The notes below the pieces were generated by a model that was not told where the DNA came from, did no database searches, and was given only the letters and a program-made list of their open reading frames with translations. Below, one piece after another: positions 7,316-14,643 of a stretch of 16,756 nt of DNA (the stretch's first letter is position 1; each line of letters opens with the position of its first letter). The stretch is from Candidatus Hermodarchaeota archaeon (GTDB lineage: Archaea > Asgardarchaeota > Hermodarchaeia > Hermodarchaeales > Hermodarchaeaceae), in the NCBI GenBank assembly GCA_016839995.1, contig JAEOTD010000140.1, forward strand, positions 1 to 16,756. Reading direction: 5' to 3'. The translations under genes and the position numbers were made by a program.

Positions 7316-8560
7316 ATGGATGGCTTTCTCGTCTTTGGTATTGGAAGGATGTTTTGTATTGACGAGCGGTATTCAATTATTTCTGAAATTCCGTTAGGTA
7401 AGGCGGTCAACGATATAGTTCAAGTTCATGATCGTGTTAGGCGTGGATTGAATGAACCTCAAATTGTTGAGTTTTTCGAGGTCCTGAAAACAAAGAATAT
7501 GACTCGATTTTTTGTAGAATCAAAGGTAATGGCTGACGAATTTTCTAGATTATATGGGGTCACAGTACAACAATATGAGGATGTAGACTTGTGGCGGCAA
7601 GTTCGTCTGAATTTCTTGAGTAAATTCCTTTCAACAAAAAATCAAGAATTCCTTCATGGGTTGGCTTTAGGGGTTTCTCGCTCAGCAATTCGAGAAGCGT
7701 CAGAGCAAAGTGACCAATTAACTATCCAGGCAATGAACTCCTTAGATGATGTTGAGAAGGTCCAAAATCTGATGGTTTCACGACTTCGAGAGTGGTATGG
7801 ATTACATTTCCCGGAGGCAGCTCACGCAATTGATAATGGCCAGAGTCTGGCAAGAATTGTCGCGGAAGGGGGTTCTCGAGAGCAAATTGAAAGTAATCCT
7901 GATCTCGTCAAACTAGTCACGGATTCATCTGTGAGGGCTGAATTACTTAGCCAATCTATGGGCGCTGAGATTCCAGACCAAGATATGACAATGATTCAAT
8001 CTTTAGCTCATCATATTCTTGATCTTAACAAGCTCAGAGAGCAGTTAGAAAAATACCTGGATGAATCAATGCAGGACATTGCTCCGAACCTAAGAGGATT
8101 GATTGGACCTGTAATTGGTGCCCGATTAATCGGGTTAGCAGGAGGAATTGAGAAACTAGCTCGCTTTCCTTCAAGCACCATCCAAGTGCTTGGTGCCGAA
8201 CAAGCACTCTTTCGTGCAATAAAAACAGGGGCAAAACCGCCGAAGCATGGTGTCATTTTCCAGCACACTTTGATACATTCAGCTCCTTGGTGGCAACGAG
8301 GAAAGATTGCCAGAATTCTAGCAGGCAAAATTGCCATCGCGGCACGAATCGACTTGTATTCGGGTCAGTATGTGGCCGATGAGCTCAAACAGAATGTCCT
8401 TTCACGGGTTGCTGAAGTTAAGCGAAAATATCCCACAGCTCCTAAAGCACCTCCATCTAAACCACTAAGGCGCCCTCCAAAACGAAAACGGTATGGTAAA
8501 AGACCAAAGCCACATGCGCCAAAAAAACGTAGAAACATTGACAGGAGGAAAAAAACTTGA
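7316..8560 (+). CDS. Nop5/Nop56-Nop58 family, box C/D sRNP core scaffold
   Basis: In archaea this protein bridges L7Ae-bound box C/D guide RNA and fibrillarin for 2'-O-methylation of rRNA and tRNA. The N-terminal ~120 residues fit the fibrillarin-binding domain and a helical coiled-coil region follows. The NOP domain is clear at about 215-360: GAEIPDQDMTMIQSLA, LIGPVIGARLIGLAGG, STIQVLGAEQALFRA, PPKHGVIFQHTLIHSAP. The tail from about 370 is rich in Lys/Arg/Pro, as in many homologues. The ATG at 7316 has AGGTGA five bases upstream and is preferred to the in-frame GTG at 7307; this gives 414 residues. Its stop overlaps the fibrillarin start, so the two partner proteins are probably coupled. Confidence 0.95.
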   Translation: MDGFLVFGIGRMFCIDERYSIISEIPLGKAVNDIVQVHDRVRRGLNEPQIVEFFEVLKTKNMTRFFVESKVMADEFSRLYGVTVQQYEDVDLWRQVRLNFLSKFLSTKNQEFLHGLALGVSRSAIREASEQSDQLTIQAMNSLDDVEKVQNLMVSRLREWYGLHFPEAAHAIDNGQSLARIVAEGGSREQIESNPDLVKLVTDSSVRAELLSQSMGAEIPDQDMTMIQSLAHHILDLNKLREQLEKYLDESMQDIAPNLRGLIGPVIGARLIGLAGGIEKLARFPSSTIQVLGAEQALFRAIKTGAKPPKHGVIFQHTLIHSAPWWQRGKIARILAGKIAIAARIDLYSGQYVADELKQNVLSRVAEVKRKYPTAPKAPPSKPLRRPPKRKRYGKRPKPHAPKKRRNIDRRKKT

Positions 8561-9252
8561 TCAATATCTCAGAAGATAATAGACGACCGGGTGTCTTTTG
8601 GGCACATCTAGAATCAGGGGCTAAACGTCCTGCCACAAAGAACCTAATTCCTGGAACCACAGTCTATAACGAACAAATCATATCTAAAAAATCTCAGGAG
8701 TATCGGATTTGGGATCCCTATCGAAGTAAACTTTCAGCAGCTCTTCTTCGAGGTTTGGAAGCTTTTGCATTTACTCCGAAATTGTCTGTTCTTTATCTAG
8801 GTGCCTCTTCTGGAACAACGGCAAGCCATGTATCAGATCTCATTGGCTCTGGTGGTCGCGTATATTGCATTGAATTTGCTCCTCGTGTAATGCGTGATCT
8901 TGTCCAAGTATGTGCAACCCGGAAAAACATGATTCCCATATTGGCAGATGCGCGGTATCCCGAATCCTATGTTCTAATACCTGAATTGGTGGATATCTTG
9001 TATCAAGATGTGGCTCAACCCAATCAGGCAAAAATCTTGGTGCAAAATGCAAAACGATTTCTAAAACCGGGAGGAACCGCATATGTTTCGGTCAAGGCGC
9101 GGAGTATTGACGTGGCTGCTAAACCAAGTCGAATTTTTGACCGTGAAGAAAAGACCCTTAAAAAATCAGGATTCACTGTCGTTGATCGAATATCGTTAGA
9201 CCCCTTTTCAGCAGACCATATTTTTCTTAGTGCAATCTTTGGGGAAAGGTGA
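8557..9252 (+). CDS. flpA: Fibrillarin-like rRNA/tRNA 2'-O-methyltransferase
   Basis: This is the SAM-dependent catalytic subunit of the archaeal box C/D RNP, 231 residues, the usual size. The N-terminal small domain contains VYNEQIISK and YRIWDPYRSKLSAALLRG. SAM motif I is VLYLGASSGTT (78-88), followed by GGRVYCIEFAPR with the acidic residue E106 and D131 in ILADARYP. Later family motifs include DILYQDVAQPNQA and FLKPGGTAYVSVKARSID. It starts at TTG (8557-8559), overlapping the nop5 stop, with AGGAGG (8543-8548) eight bases upstream. The next gene begins three bases after its stop. Confidence 0.97.
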   Translation: MINISEDNRRPGVFWAHLESGAKRPATKNLIPGTTVYNEQIISKKSQEYRIWDPYRSKLSAALLRGLEAFAFTPKLSVLYLGASSGTTASHVSDLIGSGGRVYCIEFAPRVMRDLVQVCATRKNMIPILADARYPESYVLIPELVDILYQDVAQPNQAKILVQNAKRFLKPGGTAYVSVKARSIDVAAKPSRIFDREEKTLKKSGFTVVDRISLDPFSADHIFLSAIFGER

Positions 9253-9254
9253 TT

Positions 9255-9689
9255 ATGAAAAAATATTCGGGTTTTCTTTCTGGTCTTGATCGAGAGATTG
9301 CACAGCTCAATGATCATATGCCTCGAACCAAGAAGGTTCTTGCGGATATGCTTGCTGAACCCGCTCCAGGATTTACTTCACGAGATGGACAAAAAAGCGC
9401 AGTTCGGGTTGCTGAACTCAAAGAACTTGCAGCGATAATTCCAAACGAGTATCATAAGCAGGTTATGCTACCTTTCACTATTCTGCGTAGGACATCTTTG
9501 GGACCCAGCGCTCATACTATTGGTGGTTCTAAATTTGAGCAATTTATTGTTTTACACATCTTAGGGAAAATCAATAATCCATTTGAAACTTGGCGTTCTG
9601 CACGTCTACCCCGAATTATTTATTCGCCTGAAGTGGGGATTTTAAGACAGAAATTTCCAACCTTAGTAACCATAGGATTTGGCAAGTGA
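9255..9689 (+). CDS. UPF0216 (DUF61) family protein, function unknown
   Basis: This 144-residue protein matches the archaeal UPF0216 pattern: an early LNDHMPRTKKVLADML, a central DGQKSAVRVAELKELAAIIP, an LPFTILRR strand, and a C-terminal IYSPEVGILRQKFPTLVTIGF. No catalytic motif, membrane segment or metal site is obvious. The ATG at 9255 follows AGGTGATT; an in-frame GTG at 9249 overlaps the fibrillarin stop and is less likely. Sitting between fibrillarin and an HTH regulator in an RNA-modification operon suggests an RNA- or RNP-related job, but this is inference. Confidence 0.85.
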   Translation: MKKYSGFLSGLDREIAQLNDHMPRTKKVLADMLAEPAPGFTSRDGQKSAVRVAELKELAAIIPNEYHKQVMLPFTILRRTSLGPSAHTIGGSKFEQFIVLHILGKINNPFETWRSARLPRIIYSPEVGILRQKFPTLVTIGFGK

Positions 9690-9690
9690 T

Positions 9691-10650
9691 ATGCGAACAA
9701 AACAGAAGTATCTGGATGATGTACGGGATGTATTAGACTCTGCTGCTCAAGAACATGCTACTACCTTTAACCCAGAATATTGTTTTGACAGTATTATCGA
9801 TGAAGGAAACGTGCGTATTGCCATAAAAGCCAGTATTACAATAGACAACCTTGAATCCTCTGTCCGAGAAGAACTCAGTAAAATTTCATCTATCCTTCGA
9901 TGTATCCCATTAATTATTGGTGAACGCACGCGAAAACGTCCCTTACAGAATGGCGTGATTCATACAAGAGGTGCTATTCCAGCTATCAACTTAGAAACAT
10001 TGCGACGTATATTGGAAGAGAAGGCTTTCCCATTTCTTCTTGCCAAAAAGGGCGGGATCTATGTAATTATCGATGGTAACAAACTTAAGCAAGCTCGTGA
10101 AGCACGTAACTACTCCCGTGGAGATATTGCTGAAGAGATGGGGCTCTCACGACGGGCCATATATGAATACGAAAGAGAATCTATGAGCCCAACAATTGAT
10201 GTTGTACTACGTTTAGAGGAATTTCTCGAAACGATACTCATCGAACCACGTAATCTGTTAGAAACCATCGCAACGTCGAAACAACCAACGATGGAACCTG
10301 AACGCCATGGAAAACATACAAAGCTAGCAAAAACCACATTAGAAATATTCTCTAGGCTAGGCTTTAATTCAACCATTGCCCACGATGCCCCCTTTAACCT
10401 ACTTACTTCACTTCACCAGCATATCTTTATGAGTTACCTAAAGAAGCGTCTTGAAAGGCTGGATGAAAACCGGCTTGAATTTTTAGCAGAACTTGCTGAT
10501 GTACTTAAAGAAGAACCAGCAATTATTGCATCGGATACTCCAACTGTGGAATCAATAAATGGAATACCGGTCATCTATCTTAAAGAACTTCTTTCACTTG
10601 AGAATCCAGGTGAGTTTATCGCATTGATTCAACATCGTCGAGGCGCTTGA
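9691..10650 (+). CDS. Archaeal HTH-type transcriptional regulator (COG1395-like)
   Basis: This is a 319-residue protein with a Cro/C1-type helix-turn-helix in the middle, about residues 129-180: GNKLKQAREARNYSRGDIAE, then GLSRRAIYEYERESMSPTID. The ~120-residue N-terminal part (FNPEYCFDSIIDEGNVRIAI, LLAKKGGIYVIIDG) and the long C-terminal part match the layout of conserved archaeal regulators of the COG1395 group, whose ligand is unknown to me. The ATG at 9691 follows AAGTGAT one base after the upstream stop; a TTG at 9679 is in frame but unnecessary. Being embedded in a six-gene operon suggests it may control this operon or other RNA-maturation genes; that is inference. Confidence 0.82.
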   Translation: MRTKQKYLDDVRDVLDSAAQEHATTFNPEYCFDSIIDEGNVRIAIKASITIDNLESSVREELSKISSILRCIPLIIGERTRKRPLQNGVIHTRGAIPAINLETLRRILEEKAFPFLLAKKGGIYVIIDGNKLKQAREARNYSRGDIAEEMGLSRRAIYEYERESMSPTIDVVLRLEEFLETILIEPRNLLETIATSKQPTMEPERHGKHTKLAKTTLEIFSRLGFNSTIAHDAPFNLLTSLHQHIFMSYLKKRLERLDENRLEFLAELADVLKEEPAIIASDTPTVESINGIPVIYLKELLSLENPGEFIALIQHRRGA

Positions 10651-10651
10651 G

Positions 10652-11824
10652 TTGTACGAGGAAGACCAGGAAGGCGTTATAACCTTTCTTCGACCACCCT
10701 TGCAAAAAGTTCCCACCACGACGATGGAGGTTTTTTACAATCCGAAATCGGAATTAAATCGTGATATGACAGTAGTCGCACTCCAAGTGTTTATTTCCCA
10801 TTACAAGAAAACGAAAGTTCGAGTGTGCACTCCGTTGGCTGGAACCGGAGTTCGACCAATTCGTATTGCAAAAGAAGTATCTGGAATTAGTAAGATCATT
10901 GCTGGAGATGCAAACCCTCTGGCTGTCCAACTGATGGAAAGAAATAGGAATTTGAACGATGCCAACGATTTGATAGAAGTGTTCCATAAGGAAGCGAACC
11001 AGTTACTGGGAACGTTCACATCAATTCAAGAACGATTTGATGTCATTGATATCGACCCTTTTGGTTCCCCTCGTGAATTTTTTGACGCCTCAATTCGAGC
11101 ATTAAGACCTCCTGCGCTGTTATGTCTCACAGCAACAGACATGCCTGTTTTAGTGGGAATTCGACGACGAACTTGTATCAAACGCTATGCAGCTGTTCCT
11201 TTGAAAACTGAATATGCACATGAATTAGCCGTGCGAATTTTGTTAGGATGCACAGTGAGAGAAGCAGCAGCACACAATATTGGATTATTCCCCGTCCTGT
11301 CCTTTTCAGTTAATCACTATGTTCGGTTGTATTGTGTTGCAAAGGAGGGGGATACCAATACATGGAAGTCAGTTTCACAGTTGGGATTCATCACTCAATG
11401 TAACGACTGTGGGCAACGAATAATATCTAAAGGCTTGATTCCAGAATCTACTTCATGCAATCAATGCAAATCAGAGAAGACACAACAGGTTGGCCCCCTC
11501 TGGATTGGTAAACTTGGAGATAAGAAATTCATAGAAAAAATGTGCCAGATACTTGACACATTTGCCCTTGGAAAAAAGCGCCGAGTCATATCACTACTAA
11601 ACACCATACAAATGGAAGTAGATGGCCCTCCAACCTACTATGACCTCCATCAATTAGCAGACAAGCTGAATATCCCGGTGCCACCGTTTCGAAAGGTAAT
11701 CGAAAAATTATCATCTATGGGAGAGTTTTGCGTTCGAACCCATTTTTCTAACCATGCAATTCGAACCTCGGCAAGTGAGCAAAAGTTGAGGCAAATTCTT
11801 TTCGCCCTAATCACGGAGGAGTAG
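10652..11824 (+). CDS. trm1: tRNA (guanine(26)-N2)-dimethyltransferase Trm1
   Basis: Trm1 uses SAM to dimethylate G26 of tRNA, which aids correct folding. At 390 residues it is typical for archaea. The N-terminal EVFYNPKSELNRDM is a family signature. The SAM fold has the PLAGTGVRPIRIAKE loop (61-75), AGDANP at 84-89 and the active-site motif DIDPFGSP (133-140). A zinc site is visible as C250-x2-C253 and C269-x2-C272, followed by PLWIGKLGD. It starts at TTG (10652), one base after the preceding stop, with GAGG (10640-10643) eight bases upstream. The next gene starts five bases after its stop. Confidence 0.96.
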   Translation: MYEEDQEGVITFLRPPLQKVPTTTMEVFYNPKSELNRDMTVVALQVFISHYKKTKVRVCTPLAGTGVRPIRIAKEVSGISKIIAGDANPLAVQLMERNRNLNDANDLIEVFHKEANQLLGTFTSIQERFDVIDIDPFGSPREFFDASIRALRPPALLCLTATDMPVLVGIRRRTCIKRYAAVPLKTEYAHELAVRILLGCTVREAAAHNIGLFPVLSFSVNHYVRLYCVAKEGDTNTWKSVSQLGFITQCNDCGQRIISKGLIPESTSCNQCKSEKTQQVGPLWIGKLGDKKFIEKMCQILDTFALGKKRRVISLLNTIQMEVDGPPTYYDLHQLADKLNIPVPPFRKVIEKLSSMGEFCVRTHFSNHAIRTSASEQKLRQILFALITEE

Positions 11825-11828
11825 AATC

Positions 11829-12452
11829 ATGAAAAAGTGGAAGAAAAATGAATTCTACCGAAAGCAAGCTCGAAAAGCTGGATTTCGCTCTCGAGCCGCA
11901 TTTAAATTACTTGAAATTGACAAGCGCTTTGAGATATTAAAACACGCAAATCGAATTATCGACATATGCAGCGCACCTGGCTCATGGTTACAGGTAATTA
12001 AAGAACGGTGTGATGATCCGGATACAGTAATTATTGGAATAGATATTGCTCATTTGAAATCGATTCCGGGTGTCCATATAATCCGAAGTTCTATTGAAGC
12101 ACCAGAATTGGATGCCCAGCTAACTGAGCTTTTGAAGAAACCCGCGCAGGTTATTCTCAGTGATTGTTCGCCGAAATTATCGGGTAGTAAATCTCTTGAC
12201 AGGGAACGGCAGCTGTGGTTGGCTCAATTAAGCTTTAATCTTGTCAAAAGATTTCTTGCAAAAAAAGGGCATTTTGTAACGAAGGTCTTTCAATCCAACG
12301 AATTTCGCAACTTCATTATTGAAACAAAGAAACACTTTCTTTCCGTTAAAACCTATAAACCTCAATCTTCGTTTAAACGAAGCCCCGAAATGTATCTCAT
12401 TGCTAAAGGATTCAAAGGAGTAGCAGAACCTGCTAGTCAAGACGATCCTTAA
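11829..12452 (+). CDS. rrmJ: FtsJ/RrmJ-like 2'-O-ribose methyltransferase
   Basis: This 207-residue SAM enzyme methylates a ribose 2'-OH, in 23S rRNA for bacterial RrmJ; the archaeal target is inferred. It shows SRAAFKLLEID near the start, SAM motif DICSAPGSW (45-53), and the K-D-K-E catalytic set at K26, D112, K152 and E187 (KRSPEMYLI). The motif around D112 is DCSPKLSG where other members often have DxxPxxSG. The ATG at 11829 has GGAGGAG upstream. It closes the six-gene plus-strand operon. Its last 20 bases overlap the end of the TFE-beta gene on the other strand. Confidence 0.95.
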   Translation: MKKWKKNEFYRKQARKAGFRSRAAFKLLEIDKRFEILKHANRIIDICSAPGSWLQVIKERCDDPDTVIIGIDIAHLKSIPGVHIIRSSIEAPELDAQLTELLKKPAQVILSDCSPKLSGSKSLDRERQLWLAQLSFNLVKRFLAKKGHFVTKVFQSNEFRNFIIETKKHFLSVKTYKPQSSFKRSPEMYLIAKGFKGVAEPASQDDP

Positions 12453-12819
12453 TCCAATTATTTAGTTTCTCACAAATCCACGGACTAACGGGTTGACTAG
12501 CACCGCATTGGTCAATATCTGGGCAAATAAAACATGGACATCCTTCGAGTGTGTCCCATTCCGATTCATCATTACCTTGCCAGATAACTCGAATCGTGGA
12601 TTTGCCATCATGTTTTTCTGTAACTTTCTTAATTTGCCCGTTTTTACTCAGTGAATCGATTATTTGGAGAATCTTTGATTCTGGTTGATCCATTTTTTGA
12701 ACTAGCTCAGCAAGAAGTATGCCTTGTTTTCCTGATTCCTTAAGGAGTTCAATCGTACCAGATTCCATGACATCATCTAGGAAGCTCGTCCGCTGAATAA
12801 AAAGCCTTTCAAACGCCAA
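12433..12819 (-). CDS. TFE-beta / RPC34-like factor: winged helix plus Fe-S cluster motif
   Basis: This is a 128-residue protein. Residues ~18-85 fit one winged helix (TIELLKESGKQGILLAELVQ, KILQIIDSLSKNGQI). The C terminus has C96-x2-C99-x5-C105-x10-C116 in CFICPDIDQC...VSPWIC plus an extra C94. That matches, from memory, the [4Fe-4S] pattern of RNA polymerase III subunit RPC34/RPC39 and of archaeal TFE-beta, which pairs with TFE-alpha during promoter opening. Lying directly after tfb supports a transcription role. The start is uncertain: TTG at 12817-12819 has no good SD, and the ATG at 12766-12768 would trim 17 residues. The preceding hairpin and T-tract may control its expression. The 3' end overlaps rrmJ by 20 bases, tail to tail. 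Confidence 0.85.
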   Translation of the reverse strand: MAFERLFIQRTSFLDDVMESGTIELLKESGKQGILLAELVQKMDQPESKILQIIDSLSKNGQIKKVTEKHDGKSTIRVIWQGNDESEWDTLEGCPCFICPDIDQCGASQPVSPWICEKLNNWIKDRLD

Positions 12820-12821
12820 TT

Positions 12822-12855
12822 AAAAAGAAAGGAAAAAGGGCGAAGAATTTCGCCC
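12822..12855 (-). terminator. Hairpin plus T-rich tract between tfb and TFE-beta
   Basis: On the minus strand GGGCGAA and TTCGCCC form a perfect 7-base stem with a 4-base loop (12838-12855), followed by TTTTTCCTTTCTTTTT. It begins 12 bases after the tfb stop and ends just before the proposed TFE-beta start. Archaeal termination depends mainly on T-tracts, so this can act as a terminator or as partial attenuation ahead of TFE-beta. Confidence 0.65.
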
Positions 12856-12867
12856 CATGAATACCCG

Positions 12868-13797
12868 TTAGAGTGGAACCTCTAGATCCAATTTTTCTAC
12901 GAGTTCCTTGTATCGATTGCGCACTGTTACTTCAGTGACTCGGGCTACAGCCGCAACTTCACGTTGTGTGCGTCGAGAATTAGCAAGAACACTAGCAACA
13001 TAGATTGCAGCAGCGGCAACACCGGTTGGTCCTCTGCCACTTGTTAATCCCTTGTTTGCAGCCATTTTGAGAATTTGAATAGCCTGAGCTTGAACCTCAC
13101 CGAGTAGTTTAAGTTCACTAATAAACCGAGGAACGTAGTCGATTGGAGATGTAGGAGGGATAGAAAGGCGAAGCTCGCGCGCGATGAAACGGTAGCTTCG
13201 TCCAATCTCTTTTTTGCCAACTCTAGAGACTTCAGCAACTTCATCGAGTGTCCGAGGGATTCGTGATTGCCGGCAAGCAGCATAGAGAGCAGCTGCAGCA
13301 ACGCCTTCAATGGATCGCCCACGAATCAAACGTTGTTCAACGGCTCTGCGATATAGCATTGCCGCAATTTCACGGACATTTCGTGGAAGACCAAGGCTTG
13401 ATGCCATGCGATCAAGTTCGGAAAGAGCATAAGCAAGATTGCGTTCTGTAGCATCGGATACTCGAATTCTTCGTTGCCATTTGCGTAATCGGTAGATTTG
13501 CGCCCTGCGTTTTGGAGCCAAATCCTTCCCGTAACTATCTCGATTTCGCCAATCAATCATTGTTGACAGGCCTTTGTCATGGATAGTAAAGGTCAGTGGT
13601 GCTCCAACACGTGCACGTTTATCGCGTTGTTCTTGGTCAAAGGCCCTCCATTCAGGACCTTCATCGATGATTCGGTCTGTGAGTACGAGTCCACAGTTCA
13701 TGCAAATTATTTCTGCCCTTGAATAATCCTTCACTAGACGGGTAGTACCGCAGTCAGGACAATGAGCGAGTGCAGTAGCACTTACTTCTTTAGTCGT
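12868..13797 (-). CDS. tfb: Transcription initiation factor TFB, apparent ACG start
   Basis: TFB is the archaeal TFIIB; it binds TBP-promoter DNA and recruits RNA polymerase. The zinc ribbon is C13-x2-C16 and C32-x2-C35. The B-reader/linker region includes GPEWRAFDQEQRDKRARVGA and HDKGLSTMIDWRNRDSYGK. Two cyclin repeats fill about 110-309 (RGRSIEGVAAAALYAACR; GRGPTGVAAAAIYVASVL), the second with the RRTQREVAAVARVTEVTVRN recognition helix. A GTG at 13732-13734 is the first conventional in-frame start but would cut off the first zinc-ligand pair. The frame stays open upstream with no ATG, GTG or TTG. The best candidate is ACG at 13795-13797 with AGGAGG (13807-13812) nine bases upstream, giving 309 residues, normal for TFB. 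It would overlap the gar1 end by 16 bases. Confidence 0.93.
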   Translation of the reverse strand, partial: TTKEVSATALAHCPDCGTTRLVKDYSRAEIICMNCGLVLTDRIIDEGPEWRAFDQEQRDKRARVGAPLTFTIHDKGLSTMIDWRNRDSYGKDLAPKRRAQIYRLRKWQRRIRVSDATERNLAYALSELDRMASSLGLPRNVREIAAMLYRRAVEQRLIRGRSIEGVAAAALYAACRQSRIPRTLDEVAEVSRVGKKEIGRSYRFIARELRLSIPPTSPIDYVPRFISELKLLGEVQAQAIQILKMAANKGLTSGRGPTGVAAAAIYVASVLANSRRTQREVAAVARVTEVTVRNRYKELVEKLDLEVPL

Positions 13798-14051
13798 TTC
13801 CCTACGCCTCCTTTGGGAGCCTTCTTTAGATAGAGTGTTGTCCCAGGAGGTACTACGGCGTCTGTTATCTTTGCTTCAGGTTTTAACGCAGCAAACGGTT
13901 GAATAGTTGGTCCAAAGATATCAATCACTCTTCCAACGGGTTGAGAGTGAGAAGAAAAGACGCGTGTCCCTAGTCTTAAAGCTTGATTTAGACGCGCAAT
14001 GATATTTCCTTGCGCGGAAATGTGTAGAATTTGACCAATTCCTTGCAGCAG
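13782..14051 (-). CDS. Gar1, H/ACA RNP protein, apparent CTG start
   Basis: Gar1 belongs to H/ACA guide RNPs (with Cbf5, Nop10, L7Ae), which convert uridine to pseudouridine in rRNA. The core reads GQILHISAQGNIIARL, LGTRVFSS, QPVGRVIDIFGPTIQPFAAL and GTTLYLKK, ending in a Lys/Arg tail (APKGGVGKRLKK), as in archaeal Gar1. There is no ATG, GTG or TTG in frame ahead of the core. CTG codons at 14049-14051 and 14046-14048 follow AGGAG (14057-14061) by 5 and 8 bases, giving about 89 residues. The frame also stays open without starts up to a TAA at 14193-14195, so an N-terminal extension is possible. The order srp19-gar1-tfb recurs in archaea. Confidence 0.85.
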   Translation of the reverse strand: MLQGIGQILHISAQGNIIARLNQALRLGTRVFSSHSQPVGRVIDIFGPTIQPFAALKPEAKITDAVVPPGTTLYLKKAPKGGVGKRLKK

Positions 14052-14242
14052 ATCGACTCCTGGGAAGGCCAGAATTAGGTCGTGGGGGGAATAGAATGTG
14101 AGAAACCGACCGTCACTTAAAAACGTTTGCTTGCTTTTCTGCGTGAAAATGTTGACGTTTGTACCCCCATTGGAAAGATGAAACTCAAAGGCTTATTTTG
14201 AATGATTATCGCGAATTTTAGTCGGTTGCATCTTTTCGATCG
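14052..14242 (-). other. srp19-gar1 gap with start-less open frame
   Basis: This 191-base stretch has no convincing separate gene. In the gar1 frame, bases 14052-14192 are stop-free for 47 codons and contain protein-like sequence (SDGRFLTFYSPHDLILAFPG), but no usual start codon. Just upstream in that frame, an ATG at 14229-14231, 11 bases after the srp19 stop, is ended by TAA at 14193-14195. It could be a leader, a decayed N-terminal extension of gar1, or a sequence error. Confidence 0.4.
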
Positions 14243-14545
14243 TTACTTTTTACCAACAGCTTTCAGTGTTTTCATTATCTTAGCCAGTTCTTTTAGCAAC
14301 TGAGTTTTGGTTCGGTTATCGGGTTTCTTAATGAGTACAACTCCAGAAGGTGTCCACCAACTAGCTGGGTACCGAACCGCGGATTCGACAGTAAATTCTA
14401 AACCAAGTCGTTGGGCGGCTTTTGTAATCATGGATGTTGTTACAACAGTGAGAGCAAGTTTTTTCGGAACACGCCGACCCGATTGACGACTGCGATTCGC
14501 TTCGAAGTAAGCGGGATAAATATAATAGTTTCCTGATTTACGCAT
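14243..14545 (-). CDS. Signal recognition particle protein SRP19
   Basis: SRP19 binds 7S RNA and helps SRP54 assemble on it, for targeting of membrane and secreted proteins. At 100 residues it has the family signature: YYIYPAYFEANRSRQSGRRVP near the start, a central AAQRLGLEFTVESAVRYPASWW, a GVVLIKKP strand, and a Lys-rich C-terminal helix. The ATG at 14543-14545 has GGCGGT about 7 bases upstream. It leads a minus-strand cluster with gar1, tfb and TFE-beta and is divergent from hypA across 98 bases. Confidence 0.93.
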   Translation of the reverse strand: MRKSGNYYIYPAYFEANRSRQSGRRVPKKLALTVVTTSMITKAAQRLGLEFTVESAVRYPASWWTPSGVVLIKKPDNRTKTQLLKELAKIMKTLKAVGKK

Positions 14546-14576
14546 TCTCGACCGCCTTCATAGCCACCATTCGTAG

Positions 14577-14590
14577 CACAAAAGCTTTCC
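14577..14590 (-). promoter_or_regulatory. BRE/TATA-like promoter for srp19, with AAAGCTTT palindrome
   Basis: The minus strand reads GGAAAGCTTTTGTG, with a GGAAA BRE-like part and CTTTTGTG TATA-like part, placing a start about 13 bases before the srp19 ATG. The perfect palindrome AAAGCTTT (14581-14588) is centred in the divergent region and a T-rich stretch (14589-14598) facing hypA lies beside it. Confidence 0.38.
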
Positions 14591-14643
14591 TTTTTTGTAA
14601 GGGAGCAAGGTTGAAAAGTTTTGAGTAAATGAATTGGATTGTT

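Noticed and set aside
14117..14170. 17-codon frame MGVQTSTFSRRKASKRF as a leader peptide
   Set aside because: No good SD, very short, and it overlaps the open gar1 frame; no independent support.
14193..14231. 12-codon frame MQPTKIRDNHSK after srp19
   Set aside because: Too short and without an SD; kept only as part of the question about the gar1 N terminus.
14629..14643. Upstream ATG for HypA
   Set aside because: It would displace the invariant MHE start needed for nickel binding.
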